NCBI GenBank assembly: GCA_009739215.1
Contig: VSJF01000001.1
Location: 1,302,001-1,366,000, forward strand
Reading direction: 5' to 3'
Source: Floccularia luteovirens
Taxonomy: Eukaryota; Basidiomycota; Agaricomycetes; Agaricales; Squamanitaceae
Length of the DNA: 64,000 nucleotides
The position numbers were made by a program, and so were the translations under genes. Positions 12,201 through 22,077 of this stretch are shown here, piece after piece; the first letter of the stretch is position 1, and each line of letters begins with the position of its first letter. The notes under the pieces were generated by a model, which saw only the letters and a program-made list of their open reading frames with translations, did not search any database and was not told where the DNA came from.

Positions 12201-12852
12201 TTACTTGCGCATCAGTAAGTATATAGGATCTCCTAAAACAATACTTGTCATGTGTCTGAAGGATCCGGTCAAGGACATCAACAGTCCGCCAAAAGACGCA
12301 TATGCAGTCCTTGAAACAAGTACGAAAGATCAGTTTGACAAAGAGCTAGATCGTAAAACCTGTCCCACTCACACAACTTCTGCGGTACCACCATCAAACT
12401 TGTATACCTGGTATACACTCTCTTACAAATGTCCATGAGGATGAAACAGTGTAGCTCACCTTCCCGTACATGACATAGTCATAGTCGTCTTCTAGTCCTC
12501 TCCTGCCTTTACCGTCTGGTCTCCAAACATCCCTATCCTTATCATCTCCTTCATCTGCACCAGCAGTTGTAGCTCCAGGACCCCCACGAGCCAGTGACGT
12601 TGATAATGCGAGTGCAAAACTTTGGTCCTTGTGCAATGGAAACAATTCGATATTATAGTCTAAAGTAAGCTCCATGTCATAGTTTTTTGAATGAGCATAA
12701 AGACGCGAAACTAAGTAAAACAATAAATAATTCGTTCAGTAGTTTCGGAATCATCGTTGTAGCTGACCTCGATCAAATTTCCTCCCTTCCTTGTCAATAT
12801 CACTGATCGTGAAAATGTCATCAAAGACGATGCTGGAAGCTGTAGTGGACAT
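12201..12852 (-). CDS. RPB8: RNA polymerases I, II and III subunit RPABC3 (Rpb8)
   Basis: Shared OB-fold subunit of all three nuclear RNA polymerases. Exons are 12768-12852, 12460-12710, 12373-12407 and 12201-12309, with introns of 57, 52 and 63 nt; the model gives 159 residues. It reads SSIVFDDIFTISDIDKEG, VSRLYAHSKNYDMELTLDYN, IELFPLHKDQSFALALSTSL, RDVWRPDGKGRRGLEDDYDY, VMYGKVYKFDGGTAEVV, TAYASFGGLLMSLTGSF and LGDPIYLLMRK, matching Rpb8 along its whole length. The third exon is only 35 nt. All phases agree and no key segment is missing. It lies tail-to-tail with the preceding plus-strand gene. Confidence 0.95.
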
Positions 12853-13322
12853 CTAGTTCAAGTTCAGATGTAAAGTCTTCTGTGATAATTGATGAAGTGG
12901 AGGTGTATGTAATGTAAGAACAAAGTTATCACATCAATTGTGATGATAGTCGTGTTTTTTCTTGTTAAAAATAAATATGATGCTTATTATCTACAAAACC
13001 TCCTTGCACAATAAATAAGTCGTAAACCACAATCTGGTATCCTAACCTCATCTTAATGATCTATAACCTGTTGTCGGATCTTTGGTGAAGTACTAAACAA
13101 CCTCAAGGATTTGAGCTCAAATCGTTCAAATGAAAGTGAGCCTTGCACTGTCTTTGTATAGCTGAGTGAAGGTTGATAGATAATTATTGAGCCATTATTA
13201 CAGTGGTACCGAATTTAAATTAGCAGAGCATTTCTGAGATCGGGGGTATACTGGCTCACAATCAGAATACTAAAGCTCTCCAAAGCACTACGAAATAGTA
13301 TACAGAAATTAGGCTTACAGTA
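12853..13322. other. Intergenic region between MMM1 3' end and RPB8 5' end
   Basis: About 470 bp of AT-rich DNA holding the RPB8 promoter and the MMM1 3' flank, both read on the minus strand. No further coding segment or RNA gene recognised on either strand. Confidence 0.5.
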
Positions 13323-14417
13323 TCATGAGTTATGAAGGTACTCCTGTTTGAGTTCTTTTTTAGCTTCGGCCACACTTGCTAAGCCTGGTAGGACAATCCT
13401 CCATGCTGCTTGTGCGGTAAGCACACGACGGACTTGATGTTGAATAAGTTCATGTAGTTTCGGAACGTTGGCGAGCTTTGCGCGACTGCCCATGAGAGAT
13501 TTTGTCGTTAGGTCTAATATGAAATCAGGGGAGATGCTTAATGTAAGCACTGGTGCTAGCGAGGTCGTTTCTGGTGGCATAATACATATCTAGAAACATG
13601 TGAAAATCAGTTGTAACACCATTGTACAACATGAAACTTTCCCTACCGACGACTTGAACTGAGATAAAGATATTGTTAGGGATATCGGCAGTCGTGCAAA
13701 GGAAGGCATTGGATAATTAAACAGATATGATGTTGAGAGCGAGAGAGATAACGTGTCAGTATAATTTGCTTCGAATTCTATTTCCTGTAATCGGGTTATT
13801 TATGAACGAGACACAAAGTTTTGATGATGAAATACCAAAGATGGAGCGTTAGTCGTTGACTGTTTGACGTGAGCATTATATAGAGTGGGTGCTGAGACAC
13901 CAAGGTTGACGGAATGGATTTTGATGTGGTCCTAAAGGACATTAGTTCGAACCGGAGATAGAATGACATAGCTTGCAAACATACGATGAAGCCTGCAGGA
14001 CGTATGTTGTTCGCATATTGCTCGATGCGTTTGCGAGCAACCTCATCACCCTCAGCACCGGGTAGATCATCGCGCAACTTCGACCGATACACATTAACGA
14101 TCTCAAGGCAAGTAAGTACAGAATGGAAACAGATTTAGAAACTATATCACCTGGTGGAGTAATGTGTTAAACCATTCCGCAGATTCAGTTCGTTCAACTG
14201 GACTCTCCTCATCAGCCGGAGGGGATTCCAGTTTATCCTTATGAAACGATGGATTGCTGTCTACACGTGGGTGGTAGGATATCTCTTCAAATGGATATTG
14301 TGTAGAGTCCAAAAAGAGGTACTTGAGTATGAGACCCAGGAGTACAATTATTGAAAGTTGTCCGAGGATAAGACCTTGGGTAAAGGTAGGCTGGAGGGAG
14401 AAGAGATAGGCCGACAT
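13323..14417 (-). CDS. MMM1: Maintenance of mitochondrial morphology protein 1 (ERMES subunit)
   Basis: ER-anchored subunit of the ERMES complex that tethers ER to mitochondria and moves phospholipids. Exons are 14151-14417, 13985-14101, 13836-13931, 13647-13784 and 13323-13589; introns are 49-57 nt and the protein is 294 residues. A short lumenal N-terminus leads to the membrane segment FTQGLILGQLSIIVLLGLIL and KYLFLDS. An SMP lipid-binding domain follows: SAEWFNTLLHQIVNVYRSKL, RDDLPGAEGDEVARKRIEQY, SLSTSYLFNYPMPSFARLPI, LGVSAPTLYNAHV, SPDFILDLTTKSLMGSRAKL, VPKLHELIQHQVRRVL and AWRIVLPGLASV. All phases agree. It is divergent from the TTL-like gene across 157 bp. Confidence 0.95.
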
Positions 14418-14574
14418 GCCCTGTCAGAGATATGTGGACGTCGTGTGCACGCAGCTTGCACTGTCGATTTTCGTCGCGACGCAATATCACCTGGAATAGC
14501 CGAGGCTGTCAGTAAACAAAGCGAAACAAGTCAATAATAAATTTGTAAATAAATAATAATAATAAATTGATAAG
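14418..14574. promoter_or_regulatory. Shared intergenic region of MMM1 and the TTL-like gene
   Basis: 157 bp between two divergent start codons. An AT-rich run of AATAATAAT repeats lies immediately upstream of the plus-strand ATG. The compact spacing implies overlapping promoters; this is inferred from layout only. Confidence 0.45.
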
Positions 14575-16133
14575 ATGCCAACAACTCCAAGCCTCGTAAT
14601 TTGGCCGCAAGCTCCTTTAACCGAGTCCTTGGTCTTGAATGCCCTAAATGCCATTGATATCCCTTTTACTCATCTGCCATCTCTCTCCGCACTTACCCCT
14701 CAACTTGACGGTCCCCTTTTGCAGTGGTCGACTTATGACCATCTCAATCATGATTTGACCCATCTTCACCGCGATAAAGTGTTATCTTCAAGTTACACTT
14801 TTCGCAAGGCTTTGATTCGCAAGCATTATCTATCACGCATCATCAACTCATATACCACAAAACATCCCACTACTATCCTCAAGGAAGCATGCCCTAAGAC
14901 CTATGAAATTGAATTATCTTTTACTGATGAACTTGACGAGATGTGGACGGACGAACTTTGGGAACTTGGTGAAGCCTTGGATACAAATAGCTCGTGGTGG
15001 ATACTAAAACCGTTTGTGGTTCATTTTAAATCCCATGAATCGCAGAATTTAAATTTTCGATAAGAGGAATGACCGATCGTGGGGTTGGTATCAGGCTTTT
15101 CCATAGCAAAGAAGGTCTCCGTCAAATCTTTGAGGATTTCGAAAACAAGGAGAATGACGAAGATGATGACTCCGGTATTATCACTTCCCAGTTGCGTCAC
15201 TTTGTTGTGCAGGTCTATTGAAGTATTTTCTGTCGGCCCGGAATGTTCCTTATACCTTTGATCCTCACCTAGGAATATATTCTACAACCACTCTTACTAG
15301 ACCCATCAGAGGTCTCTATATCTGGAACTAAGGAATCATCTAATGATAATTTGTCTGGCTATAAAGTTAGTCGCGACCTGCCGTTTCCTATGCAACAATC
15401 TCACAGCGAACGTAGTTCCATCTGAGAGCTTATTGCGTTGCAAAAGAGGGCTCTTCAGTTGTTTCTCTATACACGGATTTTAGCTTTATTTTCAGCTGTG
15501 GGCTATAGTACCCCGGAACCCTGTAATGAGGAAGAGGAAGAGTACACGCCCCTTGACCTGAAGCCTCATTTGACAAACACATCTCTACAAACACACAGAG
15601 GCGAGGAAGGCGTGCGTTTACTCACAGAGCTCATTGGATGTCACATCCTGTCAGGGAACGAGAAAAAGGAATTTACTAGTAAGGACGTAGAAGATTTGAT
15701 ACAACAAATGCGCGTCATTCTTGCAGAAACGTTCAAAGCAGCGATCCAGAATCCAATTCACTTCCAAGTAAGTTGTATTTTAATTTTATATGCAACGGTT
15801 TTATTGATATGGGAGCAGCCACTACCAAATGCGTTTGAATTGTACGGCGTTGACTTTCTCGTCAGTCACGACACATCTGGTGAAATATCAAAATTGCAGT
15901 TGAAGATATTGGAGATAAATGCAGAACCTGCTATTGAGCTTACTGGCCCGCGTTTGACTTGGATATTGGAAGAACTGTTCCTATCAACTGCAGAGATTTG
16001 CGTAAAACCCTTTTTCAGTGGCGAGACTACCGGGATTGGTCAGAGTGAAGGAGGGAGGTGGCCTGTCGGAGAGGAACGCAATAACATGTTAAAATGTCTT
16101 GATGAGAAAATTAGAGGATATGAAATAGCATAA
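14575..16133 (+). CDS. Tubulin-tyrosine-ligase-like (TTL) ATP-grasp enzyme, with an apparent frameshift
   Basis: The TTL fold ligates amino acids to protein carboxylates using ATP; the fungal branch resembles the C-terminal half of yeast Pby1. Exons are 14575-15011, 15065-15212, 15273-15365, 15416-15767 and 15819-16133. Motifs in order: YTFRKALIRKHYL, SSWWILKPGMTDRG (nucleotide-binding loop), GIRLFHSKEGL, HFVVQEYILQPLLLD, GYKFHLRAYCVA, LFLYTRILALFS, LYGVDFLVSHD and ILEINAEPAIELTG (metal/ATP site). FHLRAYCVA and LQLFLYTR lie in different frames and are joined if one A of the run 15442-15445 is skipped, giving 447 residues. A different acceptor at 15428 would keep the frame but delete the conserved FHLRAY, so I favour the extra base. 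The true substrate is unknown. Confidence 0.85.
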
Positions 16134-16220
16134 TTAAGTACTTGATCGGATGTGTGTCACACTGTCACACCGACAAAGTCTGAACTTTCCGCAAGAGAAA
16201 ATTAAAAGAGAAAACAAAAC

Positions 16221-17731
16221 ATGTCTACAGAAAGTACTGGACCTTCGACCCCTTCAAGAAAGCGCTCAAAATGGGATGATGATGACGTCGATGACTCAGG
16301 ACCTTCACAAATCCAAGTACCGTTATCCAAGCGTCGTCCCAAAGCAAAATCTGCCAAGCTTGTCCATGTCAAAAGATCTCCTTCGCCGAAACCACCAGTA
16401 GTGGCGGTACCAAGACCATTTCACAGTGTATATGTCCCACCAAGGACACGGCATCCACCTATCCTGCCATCTCGCTCTGTGTATTGCTATGAACGCCTCA
16501 ATCAAATCGAGGAAGGATCTTATGGTGTTGTCTTCCGCGCAAGGGACAAGCAAACCGGGGATATTGTAGCACTAAAGAAATTGAAGCTCGAAGAGGAAAA
16601 GAACGGATTCCCTATTACCGCTCTTCGAGAGGTATACTCCTTGATGTCATGCAGGCACGAGAACGTTGTGGGGATACGTGAAGTAGTGGTTGGTGACACA
16701 TTAACGCAGTGCGTTTCGAGTTTTTTACATTGGGCTTCGTTGTATCAATCACACGTTGTGTTTTTTTTTTGGCAATGTCAAAGAGTGTTTGTTGTAATGG
16801 ATTTTATTGAGCACGACCTCAAATCTCTTCTTACTGTAATGCCCTCACCGTTTTTGCAATCTGAGGTCAAGACTTTGATGTTACAATTGTTATCTGCTGT
16901 GCATCATTGTCATTCCAATTGGATTCTTCATCGAGATTTGAAAACAAGCAATCTACTAATGAATAACCGTGGTACTATCAAAGTAGCTGATTTCGGTCTG
17001 GCGCGGCGTTATGGTGATCCTATTGGTGTAGGTGGAATGACACAGTTGGTTGTAACTCTCTGGTACCGGTGAGAACACCCTCTTAAATTCATGATGTATT
17101 GTATTAAGTTACTTCAGAGCTCCAGAAATTCTGTTAGGAGCAAATACATATTCGACTGCCATTGATATGTGGTCGGTCGGATGTATATTCGCGGAACTAC
17201 TCTTGAAGGAACCTCTTTTCCAAGCAAAAGGAGAGATTGAACTTCTATCCATGATATTCAGGCTTCTAGGGCCACCTACCAAAAATTCCTGGCCTGATTA
17301 TACGTCCCTTCCACTTGCAAAGACCTTAACCTTACCCTCTCCCCAACCTCCCCAATTTCGCCAGAAATTCAATTATATGACTGCAGCAGGGATCGATCTA
17401 CTCATGTCATTGTTGACATATGACCCCGAGCAGAGGATCACTGCTGAAGAAGCTATCAAGCACCCCTACTTCTCGTTAGTTTGAAACCATTTTTTGATTT
17501 TGGCTGGCGCTGACGTTTTGTTGATGAAAGTGAATCACCAATGCCTAAACATCCAGATTTATTTAGTTCATTCCCTTCCGCGGCTGCTGGTGAAAGGCGA
17601 GTTTATTATCTCCTTTGTTAGTGATCATCTAAGTCTAATAGTTACAAAGTCGAAGAAAACCTTTCAATACTCCCCCAGCACCTGTCAGAGCAGCCGACTA
17701 CAAACTACTGACAGATTTTGACATGCCATGA
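16221..17731 (+). CDS. Cyclin-dependent protein kinase, CDK11 (PITSLRE) type
   Basis: Exons are 16221-16708, 16784-17068, 17118-17474, 17531-17596 and 17650-17731; 425 residues. A basic, Ser/Pro-rich N-terminus precedes the kinase domain from about residue 90: [12 protein letters not shown] (glycine loop), [20 protein letters not shown] (catalytic Lys and the PITALRE helix), HRDLKTSN (catalytic loop), ADFGLARR (metal site), [13 protein letters not shown] (T-loop) and [20 protein letters not shown] and the PITxLRE helix favour CDK11, which links pre-mRNA splicing, transcription and cell cycle, over CDK10. The last intron starts with GC (GCGAGT at 17597) and ends in AG at 17649; using it yields [20 protein letters not shown], a natural C-terminus in frame. 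It follows the TTL-like gene by 87 bp on the same strand. Confidence 0.92.
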
Positions 17732-17909
17732 ATGTTTACGTTTTCCTCAGGACTTAGAAGGCAATTTATTAATACACAAAAGTAGTCATGATTGTGATGA
17801 TAACTTGGTAGATTAAGTTTTATATAAACGAGTTAGAGATTATTCGTAGCTCACTATTGCTAAGTAGAATATCCATACCGGTACATAAGAAAACACATTA
17901 CAAACATAG

Positions 17910-19662
17910 TCAATCATCGTCAGAAAATTTCGCTTGAAGTTCTTCTCGCATTCTTTGAAAACGGGTTCTCGTCCTAGTCATCTCCCCACACTTATCACAA
18001 TATTCTTGGACTTCTTCAACTGTAAATCGATATTCTTTCGCGATATCTCGAATACTTTGGTCAATCACATGGATGTTGGCGAGTGCAACAAGAGCAGAAG
18101 TGCTGAGAGCATCAGGCTGCTCCACAGATTGTTGGCCCGGTATTTGCAGTTCGCTGAAAAAAGAAATTCAATTTGTGCGAATGTTACTATGAATTAAATC
18201 AAATACTTTGTTTTGTTTCGCTTGGTTGGATTCGAGGCATCTGGTGTTTCTTCGTCCGCTTTACGTTTGCTCCAGGCTGGAGGAGGAGCATCTCCTACTT
18301 TGACTGTCCATTCGGGTCCTTCTTCATCCATTTCTTCCTCGGCCGGGCTTTTCCTTATGGATGTGCGATCTAGTGTGACAGTGGATGGTGCTGGTAGCAA
18401 TACTGAGTACATTGACCCTGCATGTTGGATGGTATGTAATCCCTGAACATTCAGGTTCTGTTCGTGTATCGCTGTTGGTGGCGGAAGAGCAGGGAGCGGC
18501 ATGCTTGTAAGGTCTGTTAAACCTTCCACTGTGCCAAGAAATTCCTCCTCGATAGAACCTTGTTTAGCTTTCTTTTTCCTTGTTCGTTTTGGTTTTTCCT
18601 CAGCCTGGCGAACGTATCCATATTGTCCCTTTTCGCCAGGAACAGGTTTCTTCTGCTCCACGATCCTAGCGATGAGTGTGTCAAGACGCGCTGCATTCTT
18701 TTTGTATCGTTCTCTCCATGATTGCCATGTATGGCGAGTAACCCATGCGTATTCCGGGTCGTTTGCCTATCGCTATATTAGTAAAGGGTTGTGGCATACT
18801 TGCTGCCGACACTTACAAGTTCACATAGTTGCTGGTACAATCTGTTTCCAGTCCTTCCGCCAGTCTCTTTATAGGGTATCTTCGTAGCAATCCAATTACA
18901 GAGGTGATTTTCATCTTCGTCACTAAACTGGGTTCGCCTGATCATTTTTAAGCACGAACAATGAAGAAGATTGTTTAATCATGAATGACGTACTCTTCAC
19001 CCGGACGTCGACCGCCAGGGTTTTTATACACGAGGGGTGTATAAGAAACACCACCTCTCTCTATACATTTCTTGACCCATAGGTATGACTCAATATACTT
19101 GTTGGGTACGCCCTGATACGTTTTTACTAGATGATGAAATACATCTGTATTAGGATCAGCAAGGATCACACGTGCAGATTGGGCGGACGCGTGTGGATCT
19201 CCACCAGAGTGCTAAAAAAGAGTACTGTTGATTTTAACATTTGTGTAATAGGTAAGGACGAACCATGATACGGGAACTCAACGCACTCCTTGCATTGACA
19301 TTAGCTATGCTTGGATGTATGTGCATTCCAATCGGTCCCCCATTTTCTACAAATATCTGTTTCAGAAGCATTCCTGCTATTTTGCACGCCTCGACATATG
19401 TATAAGGTACGAAATGTCTGTCTGGTCTGTCGGCACTTGTCCAACATAAGCGTAGACGTTCTTCTTCTGCTGTGCCTGGCTGCACAAGAATGTACCCTTG
19501 CCTAGGAACTTTTGCCTCAACTCTTCCACCTAGAGTCTAAACTTACAATGAGAGATAATTCCTAATCATGGCGAAGTCGTATACCGTAATGGTTTCACAT
19601 AAATCAGCTTGAATCACTTGGGGAAGGTCCTTTTGTATGAAGAATTTGACGGTCCATGCCAT
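17910..19662 (-). CDS. Rap1-like telomere protein with BRCT and Rap1-type Myb domains
   Basis: Resembles TERF2IP/Rap1 proteins, which sit at telomeres and regulate length and silencing. The BRCT part runs from VKFFIQKDLPQVIQADLCE and RVEAKVPRQGYILVQPGTAE to HLVKTYQGVPNKYIESYLWV. The Myb-type domain follows: FSDEDENHLCNWIATKIPY, KETGGRTGNRLYQQLCEL, YAWVTRHTWQSWRERYKKNA. A basic linker (KPKRTRKKKAK) and an acidic C-terminus with IRDIAKEYRFTVEEVQEYCD complete it. Clear introns are at 18154-18206, 18767-18816, 18938-18993 and 19212-19263. Two points are unsettled. At 19530-19584 the obvious splice joins wrong phases; a 69-nt intron using an earlier donor fits phase but removes six residues. The start could also be a spliced ATG at 19735-19737. 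The two domains make the family call good. Confidence 0.82.
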
Positions 19663-19924
19663 TGCTGTCTTGCAAGATAGGCTTGTTCTGGGATTAGTTA
19701 AAAAGTACGTTATTAGGGATTGTAAGTGACTGACCATTTCGCTACTCAAAGGAAGCCCAAGTTTAAGGTTGAGGGTAAAGTCGTACAATAGGGTCTGAAT
19801 CCATCTGGGTTAGGTGTTGTTTATATCACGTGCTAATTTCCCGCGATGTCTCAATTCACATTCAATTGGTGATGGTAAGTATGGATGTAGCTAGATGTAT
19901 GGAGTATATAAAAATGTAATAAAA

Positions 19925-21801
19925 TCACTCCAGTACCTTTCCCGGGTTCATTATGCCTCTTGGATCGAAAATATCTTTGATCTTCTTCATTAGCCCAATA
20001 CTCACTGCGCTTTTCGAGTATTGGAGTGCGTGTGTTTTCATCGCACCAATCCCGTGCTCTGCAGAAATTGACCCTCGGTAACCAGCTAAGGATTGGAAGT
20101 TTAGTTTAACATAGCATAGAAAGGAGAGTTCAACATACAAACTACTTCATATATGTAAGGCTCCAACGCGTCTTGTATCTCAGGGAGATAAGCATCTGCA
20201 ACGATATTCAGATGCAGGTTACCTATCAATACATGAGCAAATGAATGTGGCACAACGATACTGGATTGATTTACCATCACCAACATGACCATATCCAAGA
20301 ACGTGCTTGACAGCTTTATCATGCAACAGCCCTTTGGAACGTAGGTGGTCTCGGGTGCCATCTACTACGACTTTGAACGATGAAAGGGGTACGGAGATGT
20401 CATACTTGTATGCTTTGCCTTCCTTGGAGAGAGCCTCTGTCACGCCTTCGCGCAATGCCCATAGAGAGGAGAATTGTGCAGGAGACTGGGCAAGCACACC
20501 AGTATTGACCAGAGGCTTGTCAGCCTCGAGTAACGATTCAAGGAGGTGAGTAAGTTTCTGAAAATTGATGAGATCCCAACGTATGCCAAATTATATGAAA
20601 CATACCTCTTCGTCATGTTCGCGTCTGCCGCCGCTGGTCTCTACAAGCACGAAACATTCGGCACCAGCAACGTCATTTTCGCTAAGGGCTCTCCCTTGAC
20701 CATGTTTAACAGCCAGGTCATAAGCGGTCCTATCAATGAACTCAAAGGCCGACAGGATTTCCGAGAGTTGACGTTTTACTTCTCGGTATAACGGTAGAAC
20801 ATTGTCAAAAGAAGGAAGCGCTAGGATGACATTGTTGGAAGCCTGGGGTGCTGGAGGGGTCAGAATAGATACCCCAGTAATTACACCTAGGGTTCCTTCG
20901 GCCCCGATAAATAACTGTTTTATGTCGTAACCTGGGTCCAAAATGGTTATATGTATGAAGGGATGCGATAGTAGCTTTATTCACCTGTATTATCTTTCCT
21001 AAGGGTAGTTAATTGGTCGAGGATGGTCCCATCTGGGAGAACAACCTCTAAACCGAGAACAGTACCGTGCAGTGAGCCATATCGCAGCAGTCGAAGACCT
21101 CCAGCATTTGTTGCGACGTTACCGCCAATTTGACAGCTGGTATTTAATCAATCCAGAGTTGGGGGTATATAGCGCCGAATGTAGGCAAACAATCCGTTCG
21201 ACGCACCTTCCCTTTGCACCCAGGTCAACGGGCATAATATGATTATATGGCGCTACATAGTCAGTAAGTGATTGCAGGATGCAACCAGCATCGGCAACCA
21301 AGATACCTAAAAGGAGAAAAGTTGTTACTTTAATTTGAAGACTCATAGTAGACAATGATGGGAATGACCAGATACAGGGTCAAACGACCGTACTGTGTTC
21401 ATGTTGGCGAGGGACAAGATGACTTCATCCTTCACTGGAACACTTCCTCCCACGAGACCAGTGTTGCCGCCTTGTGGGACAACGCCTATACGCCTCTCGT
21501 GACACCACTTGAGAATTTTACTGACTTCCGCTGTTGACTTGGGTTTCAGAACGGTTGTGGAGCTGCCACGAAACCTTCCCATCCAATCTGAATTGAATGG
21601 CTTGAGTTCATCGGTATGAAGTGAGTGTGGGGAAAGGGTAGAAAGGATTGATGACGGAGAAAGAACTTTAGCAAAATGAGCTAGGTCTGATTCGGTAAGA
21701 GAGTTTAGACGTGAAAAGGCAGAGGGCGAGGCGGTAGCAAAGCGTGGACGACAAGCGCTGAAAGGTAAGTGGTGGGCAACAAATCGAGAGGACGCGAGCA
21801 T
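19925..21801 (-). CDS. FAD-linked D-2-hydroxyglutarate / D-lactate dehydrogenase, mitochondrial
   Basis: Oxidises D-2-hydroxy acids (2-hydroxyglutarate or lactate) to 2-oxo acids with FAD, like human D2HGDH and yeast Dld2/Dld3. The N-terminus is Arg/Ser/Ala-rich without acidic residues for about 35 positions, as in a mitochondrial presequence. FAD-binding PCMH motifs: [76 protein letters not shown]. The cap and C-terminal domain show [19 protein letters not shown] (metal-binding His pair), [12 protein letters not shown] and [13 protein letters not shown]. Seven short introns all keep phase and no frameshift is seen. Substrate preference among D-hydroxyacids cannot be read from sequence alone. 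It is divergent from the CNH/GYF gene. Confidence 0.92.
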
Positions 21802-22077
21802 TGGAGATACTCTGGTCTGTCTTGACTGTGAAGAGGACTGTAAACCGGGTACAACTCGGACCTGGAATAAGATAAAATAAATAAATATTTAATTAACAAT
21901 TGTTCCTGAGTTGTCGACCCGTCAGCCTTTGCATTGGTCTTCGTGCTCCCGACCCTGCTTCCATCTTCCGTTCCTCTATAGCTGCTCTGCCTTTCCCATA
22001 CCCAATGTCGTCTTGATTCTTCCTTTTTCCTGTCTTATAGTCTTTCTTCTACTTCGTATCAACCCCTTGATATCCTA
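21802..22077. promoter_or_regulatory. Shared intergenic region with a CT-rich tract
   Basis: 276 bp between divergent start codons. The last ~130 bp before the plus-strand ATG are strongly pyrimidine-rich on the plus strand, a frequent feature of filamentous fungal promoters near transcription starts. Assigned from layout and composition only. Confidence 0.45.
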
